Assembly: GCA_031428275.1 (NCBI GenBank)
Contig: JANPPC010000007.1
Coordinates: 1-64,000 of the forward strand
Direction: 5' to 3'
Source of the DNA: Pseudobdellovibrio sp031428275
GTDB lineage: Bacteria > Bdellovibrionota > Bdellovibrionia > Bdellovibrionales > Bdellovibrionaceae
Length of the DNA: 64,000 bases
The notes below the pieces were generated by a model that was not told where the DNA came from, made no database searches, and was given only the letters and a program-made list of their open reading frames with translations. The position numbers were made by a program, and so were the translations under genes. Position 1 is the first letter of the stretch. Every line of letters starts with the position of its first letter. Of the stretch, positions 16,160 to 24,213 are shown piece after piece.

Positions 16160-16564
16160 ATGTTTAAATACCGAAGAAGAATTCATGTTTACGAGACCGA
16201 TTTGATGGGCATTGTCCATCACTCTAATTATTTGCGCATTTGCGAAGAAGCGCGGGTAGCGTGGTGCCTCGAACACGGATTTTTAGATTCTTCGAGCGAA
16301 GCGGTTTTTAGTTTGACCGTTTTAGAGACTCGCGTACAGCACATCAAGCCCGCTAGGTACGGCGATGAAGTCGTGGTGTCGTTACAAATTAAAACGAAAG
16401 GGGTTAGGCTGTATTTTCAGTACCTCATTCATTCGAAGGATTCTATTTTAAGTAAAGCTGAGACCATTCATTGTAGTTTGGATACGAATATGAAAGTAAA
16501 GCGTCTCGAAGAAAAACTTGTAAAATTATTGGAGAAAGAAACATGGACAGAAACCTGGCTTTAG
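16160..16564 (+). CDS. acyl-CoA thioesterase, hotdog fold (YbgC/FadM-like)
   Basis: 134 residues, the normal size of a single hotdog domain. The N-terminal YETDLMGIVHHSNYLRICEEAR matches the 4-hydroxybenzoyl-CoA thioesterase/YbgC group, with the catalytic Asp in the T-D-x-x-G-x-V-x-x-x-x-Y pattern. It would hydrolyse acyl-CoA thioesters in the cytoplasm; YbgC proteins are often linked to envelope lipid metabolism. The last 22 bp overlap the start of glpX, and it is the first gene of the rightward run. Confidence 0.88.
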   Translation: MFKYRRRIHVYETDLMGIVHHSNYLRICEEARVAWCLEHGFLDSSSEAVFSLTVLETRVQHIKPARYGDEVVVSLQIKTKGVRLYFQYLIHSKDSILSKAETIHCSLDTNMKVKRLEEKLVKLLEKETWTETWL

Positions 16565-17508
16565 AATTTGTACGTATTACCGAGGCCGCGGCCTTATCTT
16601 CGGCAAAATGGATGGGACGTGGAGACGAAAAAGCAGCTGACCAAGCAGCTGTTGATGCGATGAGAAAAGCTTTCGATTCGGTTCGAATTGATGGAACCGT
16701 TGTCATCGGTGAAGGTGAACGTGATGAAGCTCCGATGTTATTTATTGGTGAAAAAGTAGGTCTAAAAGGCAACGATAGCCCGGCGATTGATATTGCTCTT
16801 GATCCATTAGAGGGAACCACGATTTGTGCAACGGGTGGAGTCGGTGCCATTTCAGTCATCGCTTGCGCTGAGCACGGAGGCTTTTTACATGCGCCAGACA
16901 CTTACATGGATAAAATTGCGACAGGTCCAGCCGCGCGCGGGCTGATTGATTTGGACTTATCGGCGACTGAAAACGTTCATCGTGTGGCTGAAGCAAACCG
17001 TAAACCAGTGAGTGATGTGACGGTCGTTATTTTAGAACGTGAGCGCCATTCAGACTTAATTGCCGAAGTTCGCAAGACCGGCGCGCGTATTCAGTTGATT
17101 GGTGATGGTGATGTATCGGCTGCCGTGGCAGCGGCTTGGTTAGATTCTGGAATTGATTTATTAATGGGAATTGGTGGCGCACCTGAGGGAGTCATCTCTG
17201 CGGCCGCTATGCGCTGTTTAGGTGGCGATTTTCAAGGTCGCCTAAAATTTAGAAATCAGGCAGAAAAAGATCGCGCGCTTAAAATGGGCGTGAAAGATTT
17301 AAATCAAAAATTTAAAATGGAAGATTTGGCAAAAGGTCACGTGATGTTTTGCGCAACCGGTATAACGGATGGGCCTTTATTAAAAGGTGTTAAATTGTAT
17401 AGCGGAGGTCGCGCGAAGACGCAGTCTATTGTGATGCGTTCGCAAACCGGAACTATTCGCAGTGTTGAGACACACCATAACTTTTCACTAAAAAAAGCTT
17501 TGTCATAG
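16543..17508 (+). CDS. glpX: fructose-1,6-bisphosphatase class II
   Basis: Hydrolyses fructose 1,6-bisphosphate in gluconeogenesis. It starts MDRNLALEFVRITEAAALSS, has the metal and phosphate motifs GEGERDEAPMLFIGE and DPLEGTT, and GIGGAPEGVISAAAM, all hallmarks of GlpX. 321 residues is normal. GGAG lies seven bases before the ATG, which is inside the preceding thioesterase gene (22-bp overlap). The gene after it begins three bases past its stop, suggesting a shared transcript. Confidence 0.96.
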   Translation: MDRNLALEFVRITEAAALSSAKWMGRGDEKAADQAAVDAMRKAFDSVRIDGTVVIGEGERDEAPMLFIGEKVGLKGNDSPAIDIALDPLEGTTICATGGVGAISVIACAEHGGFLHAPDTYMDKIATGPAARGLIDLDLSATENVHRVAEANRKPVSDVTVVILERERHSDLIAEVRKTGARIQLIGDGDVSAAVAAAWLDSGIDLLMGIGGAPEGVISAAAMRCLGGDFQGRLKFRNQAEKDRALKMGVKDLNQKFKMEDLAKGHVMFCATGITDGPLLKGVKLYSGGRAKTQSIVMRSQTGTIRSVETHHNFSLKKALS

Positions 17509-17511
17509 GAT

Positions 17512-17796
17512 ATGGAGCTTTTTTGTTTTGCTTGCAGTAAAGCTAATTCTTACCGCGACAAGGTCGGTTTTCGCGATGAGTGTATCCACTGCCGTGCTGA
17601 CTTGCATGTTTGCAAGAACTGTGAGTTTTACGACCCCAAAGTCTACAACGAATGCCGCGAAACCAGCGCAGACGTCGTTCGTGAAAAAGATCGCGCTAAC
17701 TTTTGCGACTTCTTTCTGGCTCGAAAAAGTGCCTTAACACTTGACGATCAGAAAACGAAGTTACGATTGGCAGCTGAGGCTTTATTTAAAAAGTAA
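17512..17796 (+). CDS. small eight-cysteine protein, probable zinc-ribbon type
   Basis: 94 residues with Cys5, Cys8, Cys24, Cys27, Cys34, Cys37, Cys48 and Cys65. The first four form C-x2-C pairs of a zinc-ribbon kind (CFAC then CIHC), and CKNC continues the pattern. The C-terminal 30 residues are charged and helical. It begins three bases after glpX, with the ribosome binding site (AGGA) inside the glpX stop, so it is very likely co-translated. No named family recognised; a metal-binding accessory or regulatory protein is likely. Confidence 0.65.
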   Translation: MELFCFACSKANSYRDKVGFRDECIHCRADLHVCKNCEFYDPKVYNECRETSADVVREKDRANFCDFFLARKSALTLDDQKTKLRLAAEALFKK

Positions 17797-17830
17797 ATAA
17801 TTTGATAATAACCTGTAAGGAAGGATCTTT

Positions 17831-18262
17831 ATGGCTAGCGCACAAGCATCAGAAGTTTTCAATTGCACCCGCGAAGAGTTTTACCAAATCGTGGCTGACT
17901 ACGAAAAATACTCCGAGTTTTTACCCGAAGTAAAGTCAGTCAAAGTTTCTACAAAAGCGGGCGGTTCAAAAGAGGCTGAATACAGTGTTTCATTAATTAA
18001 GACGTTCAAATATAAAGTTAAAATCACCGAAAAACCAAATGAAACTGTCAACTTCGTTTTTACTGAAGGCGACGTATTTAAAACGATGAGGGGTTCGTGG
18101 AAGTTTAAAGATAAGGGTGGTAAATGCGCCGTCGATTACGAGGTCGAAGCGACATTTGGTATGTTTGTTCCTGGACCTATGGCGAAAACATTAGTCAGCG
18201 TGAATTTACCGATAATGATGGCGAACTTTAAAAAACGCGTGAAAGAACTTTATGGCAAATAA
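17831..18262 (+). CDS. SRPBCC/COQ10-START domain protein (RatA-like)
   Basis: 143 residues spanning one START-like domain. The start, SEVFNCTREEFYQIVADYEKYSEFLPEVKSV, and the later GDVFKTMRGSWKFKDKGGKCAVDYEVEATF match the polyketide-cyclase/COQ10 group, whose members bind ubiquinone or other hydrophobic ligands. Some are called RatA toxins, but no toxin evidence exists here. A strong ribosome binding site (AAGGAAGGA) precedes the ATG. It overlaps the next small gene by 11 bp. Confidence 0.82.
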   Translation: MASAQASEVFNCTREEFYQIVADYEKYSEFLPEVKSVKVSTKAGGSKEAEYSVSLIKTFKYKVKITEKPNETVNFVFTEGDVFKTMRGSWKFKDKGGKCAVDYEVEATFGMFVPGPMAKTLVSVNLPIMMANFKKRVKELYGK

Positions 18263-18554
18263 CGACAAAAAAGATTCAAAGCCGGGCGAAAGCCAATCAA
18301 TTTCTGAAACCCTAAAAAAAATTATGTCATCGGGCTCGCCGACAGAAATCTCGAAAGAGATTATTAGCACGGTCGTTGGCCAAGCGTTGAAAGCTAAAGA
18401 TGATGTTGCCGGAAAAGTGACGAACGAGATGATCGCCCTCGTCAAGAAAATCGATTTTGTAAAAGAGTTCTCGAAATTTGCAGAAAATCATAAGTTTAAA
18501 ATTACCGCTGAAATTGAAATCAGCAAAAAAGAGCCTAAAGAAAAAGAGGAATAA
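18252..18554 (+). CDS. small charged helical protein, unknown function
   Basis: 100 residues, Lys/Glu/Ser-rich, with a predicted helical centre (about residues 30-85: EISKEIISTVVGQALKAKDD, then FVKEFSKFAENHKF) and disordered polar ends. No signal peptide or membrane segment. It begins 11 bp inside the SRPBCC gene and ends two bases before the aldehyde dehydrogenase, so it belongs to that operon. The helical, amphipathic character would suit a small partner or phasin-like protein, but nothing confirms it. Confidence 0.6.
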   Translation: MANNDKKDSKPGESQSISETLKKIMSSGSPTEISKEIISTVVGQALKAKDDVAGKVTNEMIALVKKIDFVKEFSKFAENHKFKITAEIEISKKEPKEKEE

Positions 18555-18556
18555 TT

Positions 18557-19927
18557 ATGAAATTCGAAACGATTAATCCTTCGACGGGTGAGTTACTGAA
18601 TAGACATGCGTTCAGTACTGAAGCTGAGGTTGAACAAGCGATTTCGAAATTACATAATGCTTTCCTAAAATGGAAAAACTTGTCTTACCCTGAAAGGCAA
18701 GTCGTCTTAAGAAAACTTGTTGAAAATTTAACCGCAAAGCAAGATTCGTTAGCGACTTTGATGACGAATGAAATGGGTAAAGCCATTAAAGAGTCGAAGG
18801 CCGAAGTTAAAAAATGTATTCAAGCTATTGAATCTTACTGCCAAAGAGATTTAAGTTTGCTTGAAAAAAAATCAGTCCAAACGATCTATAAGAATAGTGA
18901 TATCACCCATGAACCTTTGGGTGTTATTTATGCCATCATGCCGTGGAATTTTCCGTTATGGCAAGTCGTACGAATGGTCGTGCCGGCGTTACTATCGGGC
19001 AATGTTGTTTTACTTAAGCATTCGGAAATTACGGCCCAAACCGGGATTGAGTTTGAAAAATTATTTGCAGATATTTGGGAAAGTCCGCTTTTATTGCATC
19101 GTTTAATTCCGCACGAGCAAACTGATAAAGTACTTAAAGATCCTCGTATTCAAGGAGTCAGCTTAACGGGATCGACCCGAGCAGGCGTCAGTGTTGCGTC
19201 GGTTGCAGCGGCTTCGCTTAAGAAATACGTGCTTGAATTAGGGGGCAGCGACCCTTACATCGTGCTGGAAGACGCGCCGCTACCTGCAGCTGCTCGTTTA
19301 CTGACAAAAGGTCGCTTACTGAATAATGGCCAAAGCTGCATCTGCGTGAAGCGTATTTTAGTTCACGAAAGTAAACAAAACGAACTTATAGAATTATTAA
19401 AAAAAGAATTTGAGTCATTTAAATTTGGAGATCCTCTGGATCAGAAAACAGATCTAGGTCCTTTGGCGCATCCTAAGTTTAAAGAAGCACTTAAAAAGCA
19501 ACTGGCCGAATTGACCTTACGAACTTCGGCGACACGTGTTTTTAAAAAGTCGCATGGCCAGTCTGAGGCCTCGGCATTCGTTGATGCCGAAATCTATCTG
19601 CTTCAGGAGAATTCAACGTGGCTTAATGATCAAGAGTTCTTTGCTCCGATTATGCTCGTCATCCCATTTCGAACAGACGAAGAGGCTATAAGAATTGCGA
19701 ATTCTACTGAATTTGCTCTTGGCGGTGGCGTTTGGTCCAATGATTTAGCCCGCGCTCAAAAACTTTCCCTACTTATGATCGCGGGTCAGATTGCAATTAA
19801 CGACGTAATTAGGTCAGATGTATCATTACCTTTCGGTGGTTTTAAAAAGTCGGGCGTAGGGCGCGAAATGGGTGATGCAGGTCTATTTGAATTTACGCAG
19901 ACGAAAGTTATTTCAAGTTCATTATGA
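18557..19927 (+). CDS. NAD(P)-dependent aldehyde dehydrogenase, succinate-semialdehyde type
   Basis: 456 residues, ALDH superfamily. It has the PWNFPLWQVVRMVVPALLSG cofactor region, the LTGSTRAG turn, the LELGGSDPYIVLEDA segment with the general-base Glu, and the catalytic Cys261 in NNGQSCICVKR. The start (ETINPSTGELL) and shorter length resemble the YneI/Sad and GabD succinate-semialdehyde dehydrogenases, so succinate semialdehyde to succinate is the best guess; substrate cannot be fixed. GAGGAA precedes the ATG. The stop shares ATGA with tilS. Confidence 0.85.
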   Translation: MKFETINPSTGELLNRHAFSTEAEVEQAISKLHNAFLKWKNLSYPERQVVLRKLVENLTAKQDSLATLMTNEMGKAIKESKAEVKKCIQAIESYCQRDLSLLEKKSVQTIYKNSDITHEPLGVIYAIMPWNFPLWQVVRMVVPALLSGNVVLLKHSEITAQTGIEFEKLFADIWESPLLLHRLIPHEQTDKVLKDPRIQGVSLTGSTRAGVSVASVAAASLKKYVLELGGSDPYIVLEDAPLPAAARLLTKGRLLNNGQSCICVKRILVHESKQNELIELLKKEFESFKFGDPLDQKTDLGPLAHPKFKEALKKQLAELTLRTSATRVFKKSHGQSEASAFVDAEIYLLQENSTWLNDQEFFAPIMLVIPFRTDEEAIRIANSTEFALGGGVWSNDLARAQKLSLLMIAGQIAINDVIRSDVSLPFGGFKKSGVGREMGDAGLFEFTQTKVISSSL

Positions 19928-20862
19928 AGTTAACCGACGATCTTGAGCACCAGATCTGGAAATTATTGAAAGAGCATCATTTAGATGAAGAGACCGAATT
20001 TAATTTAGCTATTTCTGGCGGATTAGATTCGATGGTTCTACTGAAAATTTTTTCGGTTATTCGCTCGCAGGCGAAACTTAATATTATGCATTTTCATCAC
20101 GGATCCGACGAGGTCGACCAAGGCGCTTTTCGTGATCAAGCGTTTAATTTGGTTAAATCCGCCTGCGAAAAATATAAAAATGTGCATTTTACTTCCGAAA
20201 AAAGTGCAGTTCATTTAAATAGTGAAGACGATTTACGTCAGGCCCGGTGGAGTTTTTTGCGCCAACACAGTACGGCAGGTCGGCCGATTGTGACTGCGCA
20301 TCATCAGGACGACTGGGTAGAAACCCTTACTTTAAAAATGTTGCGCGGAACTTCTGAGCAGGGGTTTTTAGCGTTTCAAGTCTGGAATTACGAAATTTTA
20401 CGCCCGTTTTTACAGACTCCCAAGCTTGAATTACTGCGCTATGCCAAAGCCAAAAACCTCACTTGGTGCGAAGATCCAAGCAATCAATCAACTGATTACC
20501 TAAGAAACTGGTTACGCGAATCTTGGTTCAAAGAGCTAGAAGGAAGAATACCTGGTAGCTATCATAACTTTTCACGTTCGCTATTTCATTTAGCGAGTGC
20601 TTTAAACTCAAAAAGTGACTTTAAACTTCAGTTTTACAAAGACAGAGCAGACGATGGTCTAGACCGCGCTTGGTTTAGCTGTTTGAGCGATACTGAACAG
20701 CTTAAAGCATTAGCTCTCTTTTTAAAAAAAAGCGGGTGCTACGATATGACGCGCGGGCAATTAGAAGAAATAAAAAAACGCCTCGACAAAAATCAAAACG
20801 ACATCACCTTTGAAATAATTAGAAAATGGGTTATTAACCGTTCGCAAATTATGCTAACGTAA
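19924..20862 (+). CDS. tilS: tRNA(Ile)-lysidine synthase
   Basis: Converts C34 of the CAU anticodon of one tRNA-Ile to lysidine, which changes its codon and amino acid specificity. The PP-loop ATP pyrophosphatase motif SGGLDS is at residues 31-36, followed by HHQDDWVETLTLKMLRGT and the EDPSN(Q) segment typical of TilS. 312 residues makes it a shorter form, lacking most of the E. coli C-terminal domains. It overlaps the aldehyde dehydrogenase gene by four bases, and ftsH follows 97 bp on, the same order (tilS-ftsH) found in many bacteria. Confidence 0.94.
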   Translation: MKLTDDLEHQIWKLLKEHHLDEETEFNLAISGGLDSMVLLKIFSVIRSQAKLNIMHFHHGSDEVDQGAFRDQAFNLVKSACEKYKNVHFTSEKSAVHLNSEDDLRQARWSFLRQHSTAGRPIVTAHHQDDWVETLTLKMLRGTSEQGFLAFQVWNYEILRPFLQTPKLELLRYAKAKNLTWCEDPSNQSTDYLRNWLRESWFKELEGRIPGSYHNFSRSLFHLASALNSKSDFKLQFYKDRADDGLDRAWFSCLSDTEQLKALALFLKKSGCYDMTRGQLEEIKKRLDKNQNDITFEIIRKWVINRSQIMLT

Positions 20863-20900
20863 TCTGTAGCTTAGTTAGCACGCTTTAGCGCTAGGCCGCT

Positions 20901-20922
20901 GTGACAACAAGAATGTTGCCAC
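20901..20922 (+). other. hairpin between tilS and ftsH
   Basis: GTGACAAC (20901-20908) and GTTGCCAC (20915-20922) form a stem with one A-C mismatch around a six-base loop. Only a weak T stretch follows, so it is either a leaky terminator for tilS or leader structure for ftsH. The rest of the gap shows no other feature. Confidence 0.4.
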
Positions 20923-20959
20923 TCCATTTTCAAAGATGTCCTACGAAAGGGGCTGAAAA

Positions 20960-22906
20960 ATGAAAGCCAATCAAAAAACATTCGCACTCTGGTTTTTTCT
21001 ATTTATCATGGCGATCTTTATGTTTCGCGCGTGGGATACCAAGCATCAGAAAACGATTACTGATTTTAATTATTCGAAATTGCTTCGAGCCGCTGAATTA
21101 AAAGAAATCGTTGAAGATAAAGTTGTCTTCGTGCAAGACCGCGGCGAGATCAAAGGCGAGATTAAGCCAGAATTTGAAAAAAAATATGGTGGCACGCAGT
21201 TCGCCATTCAGGGAAATATTTCAGATAAAGGTTACGAAGAAATGCAAAAGGCCGGAATCACGCCGAATTACGATTCGTCTCAGAACGACGGCATGATCTC
21301 GTCTTTGTTAATCAATTGGTTACCGCTTATTTTAATTGTAGGTATGTTCATCTTTATCATGCGTCAAATTCAATCTGGCGGCGGTAAAGCGATGTCGTTC
21401 GGTAAATCACGCGCTCGTTTGGTCGAGAATAAAAACCGCGTTGGTTTTAAAGACGTAGCGGGTGCCGATGAAGCAAAAGACGATTTGCAAGAGATCGTTC
21501 ACTTTTTAAAAGATCCGAAAAAATTTACGAAACTGGGCGGTCGTATTCCGAAGGGCGTTTTATTGGTTGGCCCCCCGGGTACAGGTAAAACTTTATTAGC
21601 GCGAGCCGTAGCCGGCGAAGCGGGTGTTCCGTTCTTCACGATCTCAGGTTCTGATTTCGTAGAAATGTTCGTTGGTGTGGGCGCAAGCCGAGTGCGTGAT
21701 TTATTTGAACAAGGAAAAAAGTCAGCTCCTTGTATTATCTTTATTGATGAGATCGATGCGGTCGGACGTCATCGTGGCGCCGGTATGGGCGGCGGACATG
21801 ACGAACGCGAGCAAACTTTAAATCAATTATTAGTCGAGATGGATGGTTTTGAATCTTCTGAAGGCGTCATTATGATTGCGGCGACAAATCGCCCCGATGT
21901 TCTAGACCCTGCTTTATTACGACCGGGTCGGTTCGATCGTCGCGTGGTTGTGGGTAAGCCAGATATCAAAGGCCGCGAGCAAATTCTTGATGTACACATG
22001 ATGAAGACTCCCCTTGGACCAGATGTAGATGCCTCTAAGATTGCGCGTGGTACTCCCGGATTTTCGGGAGCTGACTTGGCAAATTTAGTGAATGAAGCAG
22101 CCTTGGTTGCTGCTCGCCATGATAAAAAGTATTTAGAAATGGATGACTTCGAAAAAGCGAAAGATAAAGTCACGATGGGCGCTGAGCGTAAATCGATGAT
22201 TATTAGCGATGAAGATAAGCGGGTAACGGCCTATCACGAAGCTGGTCATACATTAGTTGGTAAAAAATTAGCGGGTTTAGATCCGATTCACAAAGTGACT
22301 ATCATACCTCGGGGTATGGCTCTGGGTGTGACGCAAACTTTGCCTGAAAAAGATATGGTCAGTTTATCTAAGTCAAAAGCAGAAAATATGATTGCATTTT
22401 TGTTCGGTGGCCGCGCGGCGGAAGAAGTTGTTTTCACTGAATACACGACGGGTGCCGGTAACGATATCGAGCGCGCCACTGCGATTGCACGCAGCATGGT
22501 GACCGAGTGGGGTATGAGCCCACGCTTAGGCCCACAGGCTTACGAAAAAAGTGATAGCCCAGTCTTTCAAGGCATGGGTACCGGTGGTAAATCGAAAGAT
22601 TATTCAGATGCCAAAGCACAAGAGATCGATGAAGAAGTAACTAGAATTATCAATGAGGGGTATAAAAAAGCCGTTGATATTTTAACGACTCACAAAGATG
22701 CACTTGAGCGTTTAACGGCAGGCTTACTTGAGTTTGAAACGATTGATAGCGTCGAAGTTGAGATGCTGGTTAATGGAGCTCAGTTAAGTGAAATCTCAAA
22801 ACTGCGAGCAAACCGAGCCTCAACTGGTCACGTTGTGCCGTCGTTCTCAACGGCATTAGAAGACAAGACGGCAGCACCGGCCGGCAAACCAGCTAGCGCT
22901 ACGTAG
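20960..22906 (+). CDS. ftsH: ATP-dependent zinc metalloprotease FtsH
   Basis: Inner-membrane AAA+ protease that removes misassembled membrane proteins and some regulators. Two membrane helices frame a periplasmic domain (about 8-24 and 115-135). The AAA+ module has Walker A GPPGTGKT at 204-211, FIDEIDAVGRHRG as Walker B, and the second region of homology ATNRPDVLDPALLRPGRFDRR. The zinc site HEAGH is at 426-430. 648 residues is normal. AAAGGGG lies eight bases before the ATG. cdaA follows 21 bp on. Confidence 0.98.
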   Translation: MKANQKTFALWFFLFIMAIFMFRAWDTKHQKTITDFNYSKLLRAAELKEIVEDKVVFVQDRGEIKGEIKPEFEKKYGGTQFAIQGNISDKGYEEMQKAGITPNYDSSQNDGMISSLLINWLPLILIVGMFIFIMRQIQSGGGKAMSFGKSRARLVENKNRVGFKDVAGADEAKDDLQEIVHFLKDPKKFTKLGGRIPKGVLLVGPPGTGKTLLARAVAGEAGVPFFTISGSDFVEMFVGVGASRVRDLFEQGKKSAPCIIFIDEIDAVGRHRGAGMGGGHDEREQTLNQLLVEMDGFESSEGVIMIAATNRPDVLDPALLRPGRFDRRVVVGKPDIKGREQILDVHMMKTPLGPDVDASKIARGTPGFSGADLANLVNEAALVAARHDKKYLEMDDFEKAKDKVTMGAERKSMIISDEDKRVTAYHEAGHTLVGKKLAGLDPIHKVTIIPRGMALGVTQTLPEKDMVSLSKSKAENMIAFLFGGRAAEEVVFTEYTTGAGNDIERATAIARSMVTEWGMSPRLGPQAYEKSDSPVFQGMGTGGKSKDYSDAKAQEIDEEVTRIINEGYKKAVDILTTHKDALERLTAGLLEFETIDSVEVEMLVNGAQLSEISKLRANRASTGHVVPSFSTALEDKTAAPAGKPASAT

Positions 22907-22927
22907 TAGTATTTGAATGATCTTTAA

Positions 22928-23743
22928 ATGTTAATGATATCTAATTTTTTCGAAAATATTATTTTTATCCTGTCGCACTTAAGGTGGCAGGATTTATTCG
23001 ACATCGTTTTGGTGTGGCTTGTGGTTTACCGCATTCTAAACCTCATCAGGCGCACGGGTACAATTCAAATGCTATCGGGCCTCGGGGTTTTAGCCATCGC
23101 TTATGTAGGCAGCCAGTGGTTTGAGCTGTACACCTTGAATTGGCTGCTTGAAAAATTCTTCTCAAACTTATTTGTGATCGTTGTTGTACTGTTTCAGGGA
23201 GAAATTCGTCGAGCTCTTGCGCATATCGGAAGTCATCCGCTATTCACGGACGTGTCATCTGCGATGGAGACTCATATTATTGAAGAGATCGCGCGCGGAG
23301 TGATCACTGCGGCTCAGAAAGGTTACGGCGCTTTGATCGTTATCGAAAAAGATATCTTAGTCGATTACCATCTAGAGATGGGCACCGAGCTTGAATCAAA
23401 AATTTCATCTGAAGTGATTGAATCGATTTTTCACCCACAGGCCCCTATGCATGACGGAGCCTTACTGATTCGTGGCGGTAAAATTGTATCTGCGGGTTGT
23501 TTTCTACCCCTCAGTAAAAACCCGGCGTTAGATAAAAACCTCGGAACACGGCACCGGGCGGCAATTGGTCTGACCGAAGAGACCGACGCATTGGTCTTAG
23601 TGGTTTCCGAAGAAACACGATCAATTAGTGTGGTTCTAGGAGGGCATATGCACCCGAATGTTGAGCTTTCTGAGGTTCGTAAAGCCCTGTATGATGTCTA
23701 TGGTTTTAAGTACAAAGCGTATGCCGCGGAAGGTAGCTTATGA
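22928..23743 (+). CDS. cdaA: diadenylate cyclase CdaA
   Basis: Makes the second messenger c-di-AMP from two ATP. N-terminal membrane helices (about residues 20-95) precede a DAC (DisA_N) domain with both catalytic motifs: DGA at 176-178 and RHR at 208-210. 271 residues is typical of the membrane-bound CdaA class. Its TGA overlaps the ATG of cdaR by four bases, and glmM follows, the conserved cdaA-cdaR-glmM order in which CdaR and GlmM control the cyclase. This order is best known from Firmicutes. Confidence 0.96.
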   Translation: MLMISNFFENIIFILSHLRWQDLFDIVLVWLVVYRILNLIRRTGTIQMLSGLGVLAIAYVGSQWFELYTLNWLLEKFFSNLFVIVVVLFQGEIRRALAHIGSHPLFTDVSSAMETHIIEEIARGVITAAQKGYGALIVIEKDILVDYHLEMGTELESKISSEVIESIFHPQAPMHDGALLIRGGKIVSAGCFLPLSKNPALDKNLGTRHRAAIGLTEETDALVLVVSEETRSISVVLGGHMHPNVELSEVRKALYDVYGFKYKAYAAEGSL

Positions 23744-24156
23744 AGGCCTTATCGTCTTCAAACGAGAAAGCTCGTATCTTTAAAGAAAGCCTTTTTGCCA
23801 ATGGTTCATACAAGTTAGTTGCATTCTTTATTACGCTTATTTTGTGGTTATCAATTTTAGGTCGTCGTGATTTTGTTGTTACGAAAGATGTCGAAGTCGA
23901 TTTCGTAACAGCGCCGGGATATTCAATGGCGGGTCAGTCCACCGACAAAATTCGAATCAAGGTTTCGGGGCCACAGCCGATGCTTAAAAAATTCAAAGAA
24001 AAAAACCAAATGTACTCGTTTGATATGTCAGATAAAACCGGCGGAATGTACGAAGTAGAGATGACGCCGTCGAAATTTGATGTGCCGAAGGGTATCAAAA
24101 TATTAGGCATTAGACCAAATACCGTTCGCGTTGAAATTGTCGAACAAACAAAGTAG
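23740..24156 (+). CDS. cdaR: CdaR-like protein (YbbR domain), regulator of CdaA
   Basis: 138 residues: one N-terminal membrane helix (about 25-42, LVAFFITLILWLSILG) and one external YbbR-like domain (TKDVEVDFVTAPGYSM, IRIKVSGPQPMLKKF). Firmicute CdaR proteins carry three or four such domains, so this is a short form. It starts inside the cdaA stop (ATGA), implying coupled translation and a 1:1 complex. The role in tuning c-di-AMP synthesis is inferred from family and context. Confidence 0.82.
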   Translation: MKALSSSNEKARIFKESLFANGSYKLVAFFITLILWLSILGRRDFVVTKDVEVDFVTAPGYSMAGQSTDKIRIKVSGPQPMLKKFKEKNQMYSFDMSDKTGGMYEVEMTPSKFDVPKGIKILGIRPNTVRVEIVEQTK

Positions 24157-24213
24157 TATCTTGCCTCAACGCAAAGCTAACTTTAAGTTATATTTATAGG
24201 AAGTTTACACATC

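Noticed and set aside
20865..20900. tRNA-like text (CTGTAGCTTAGTTAGCACG) before ftsH
   Set aside because: It resembles a D-arm start, but no acceptor stem, anticodon arm or T-loop pairs with it.
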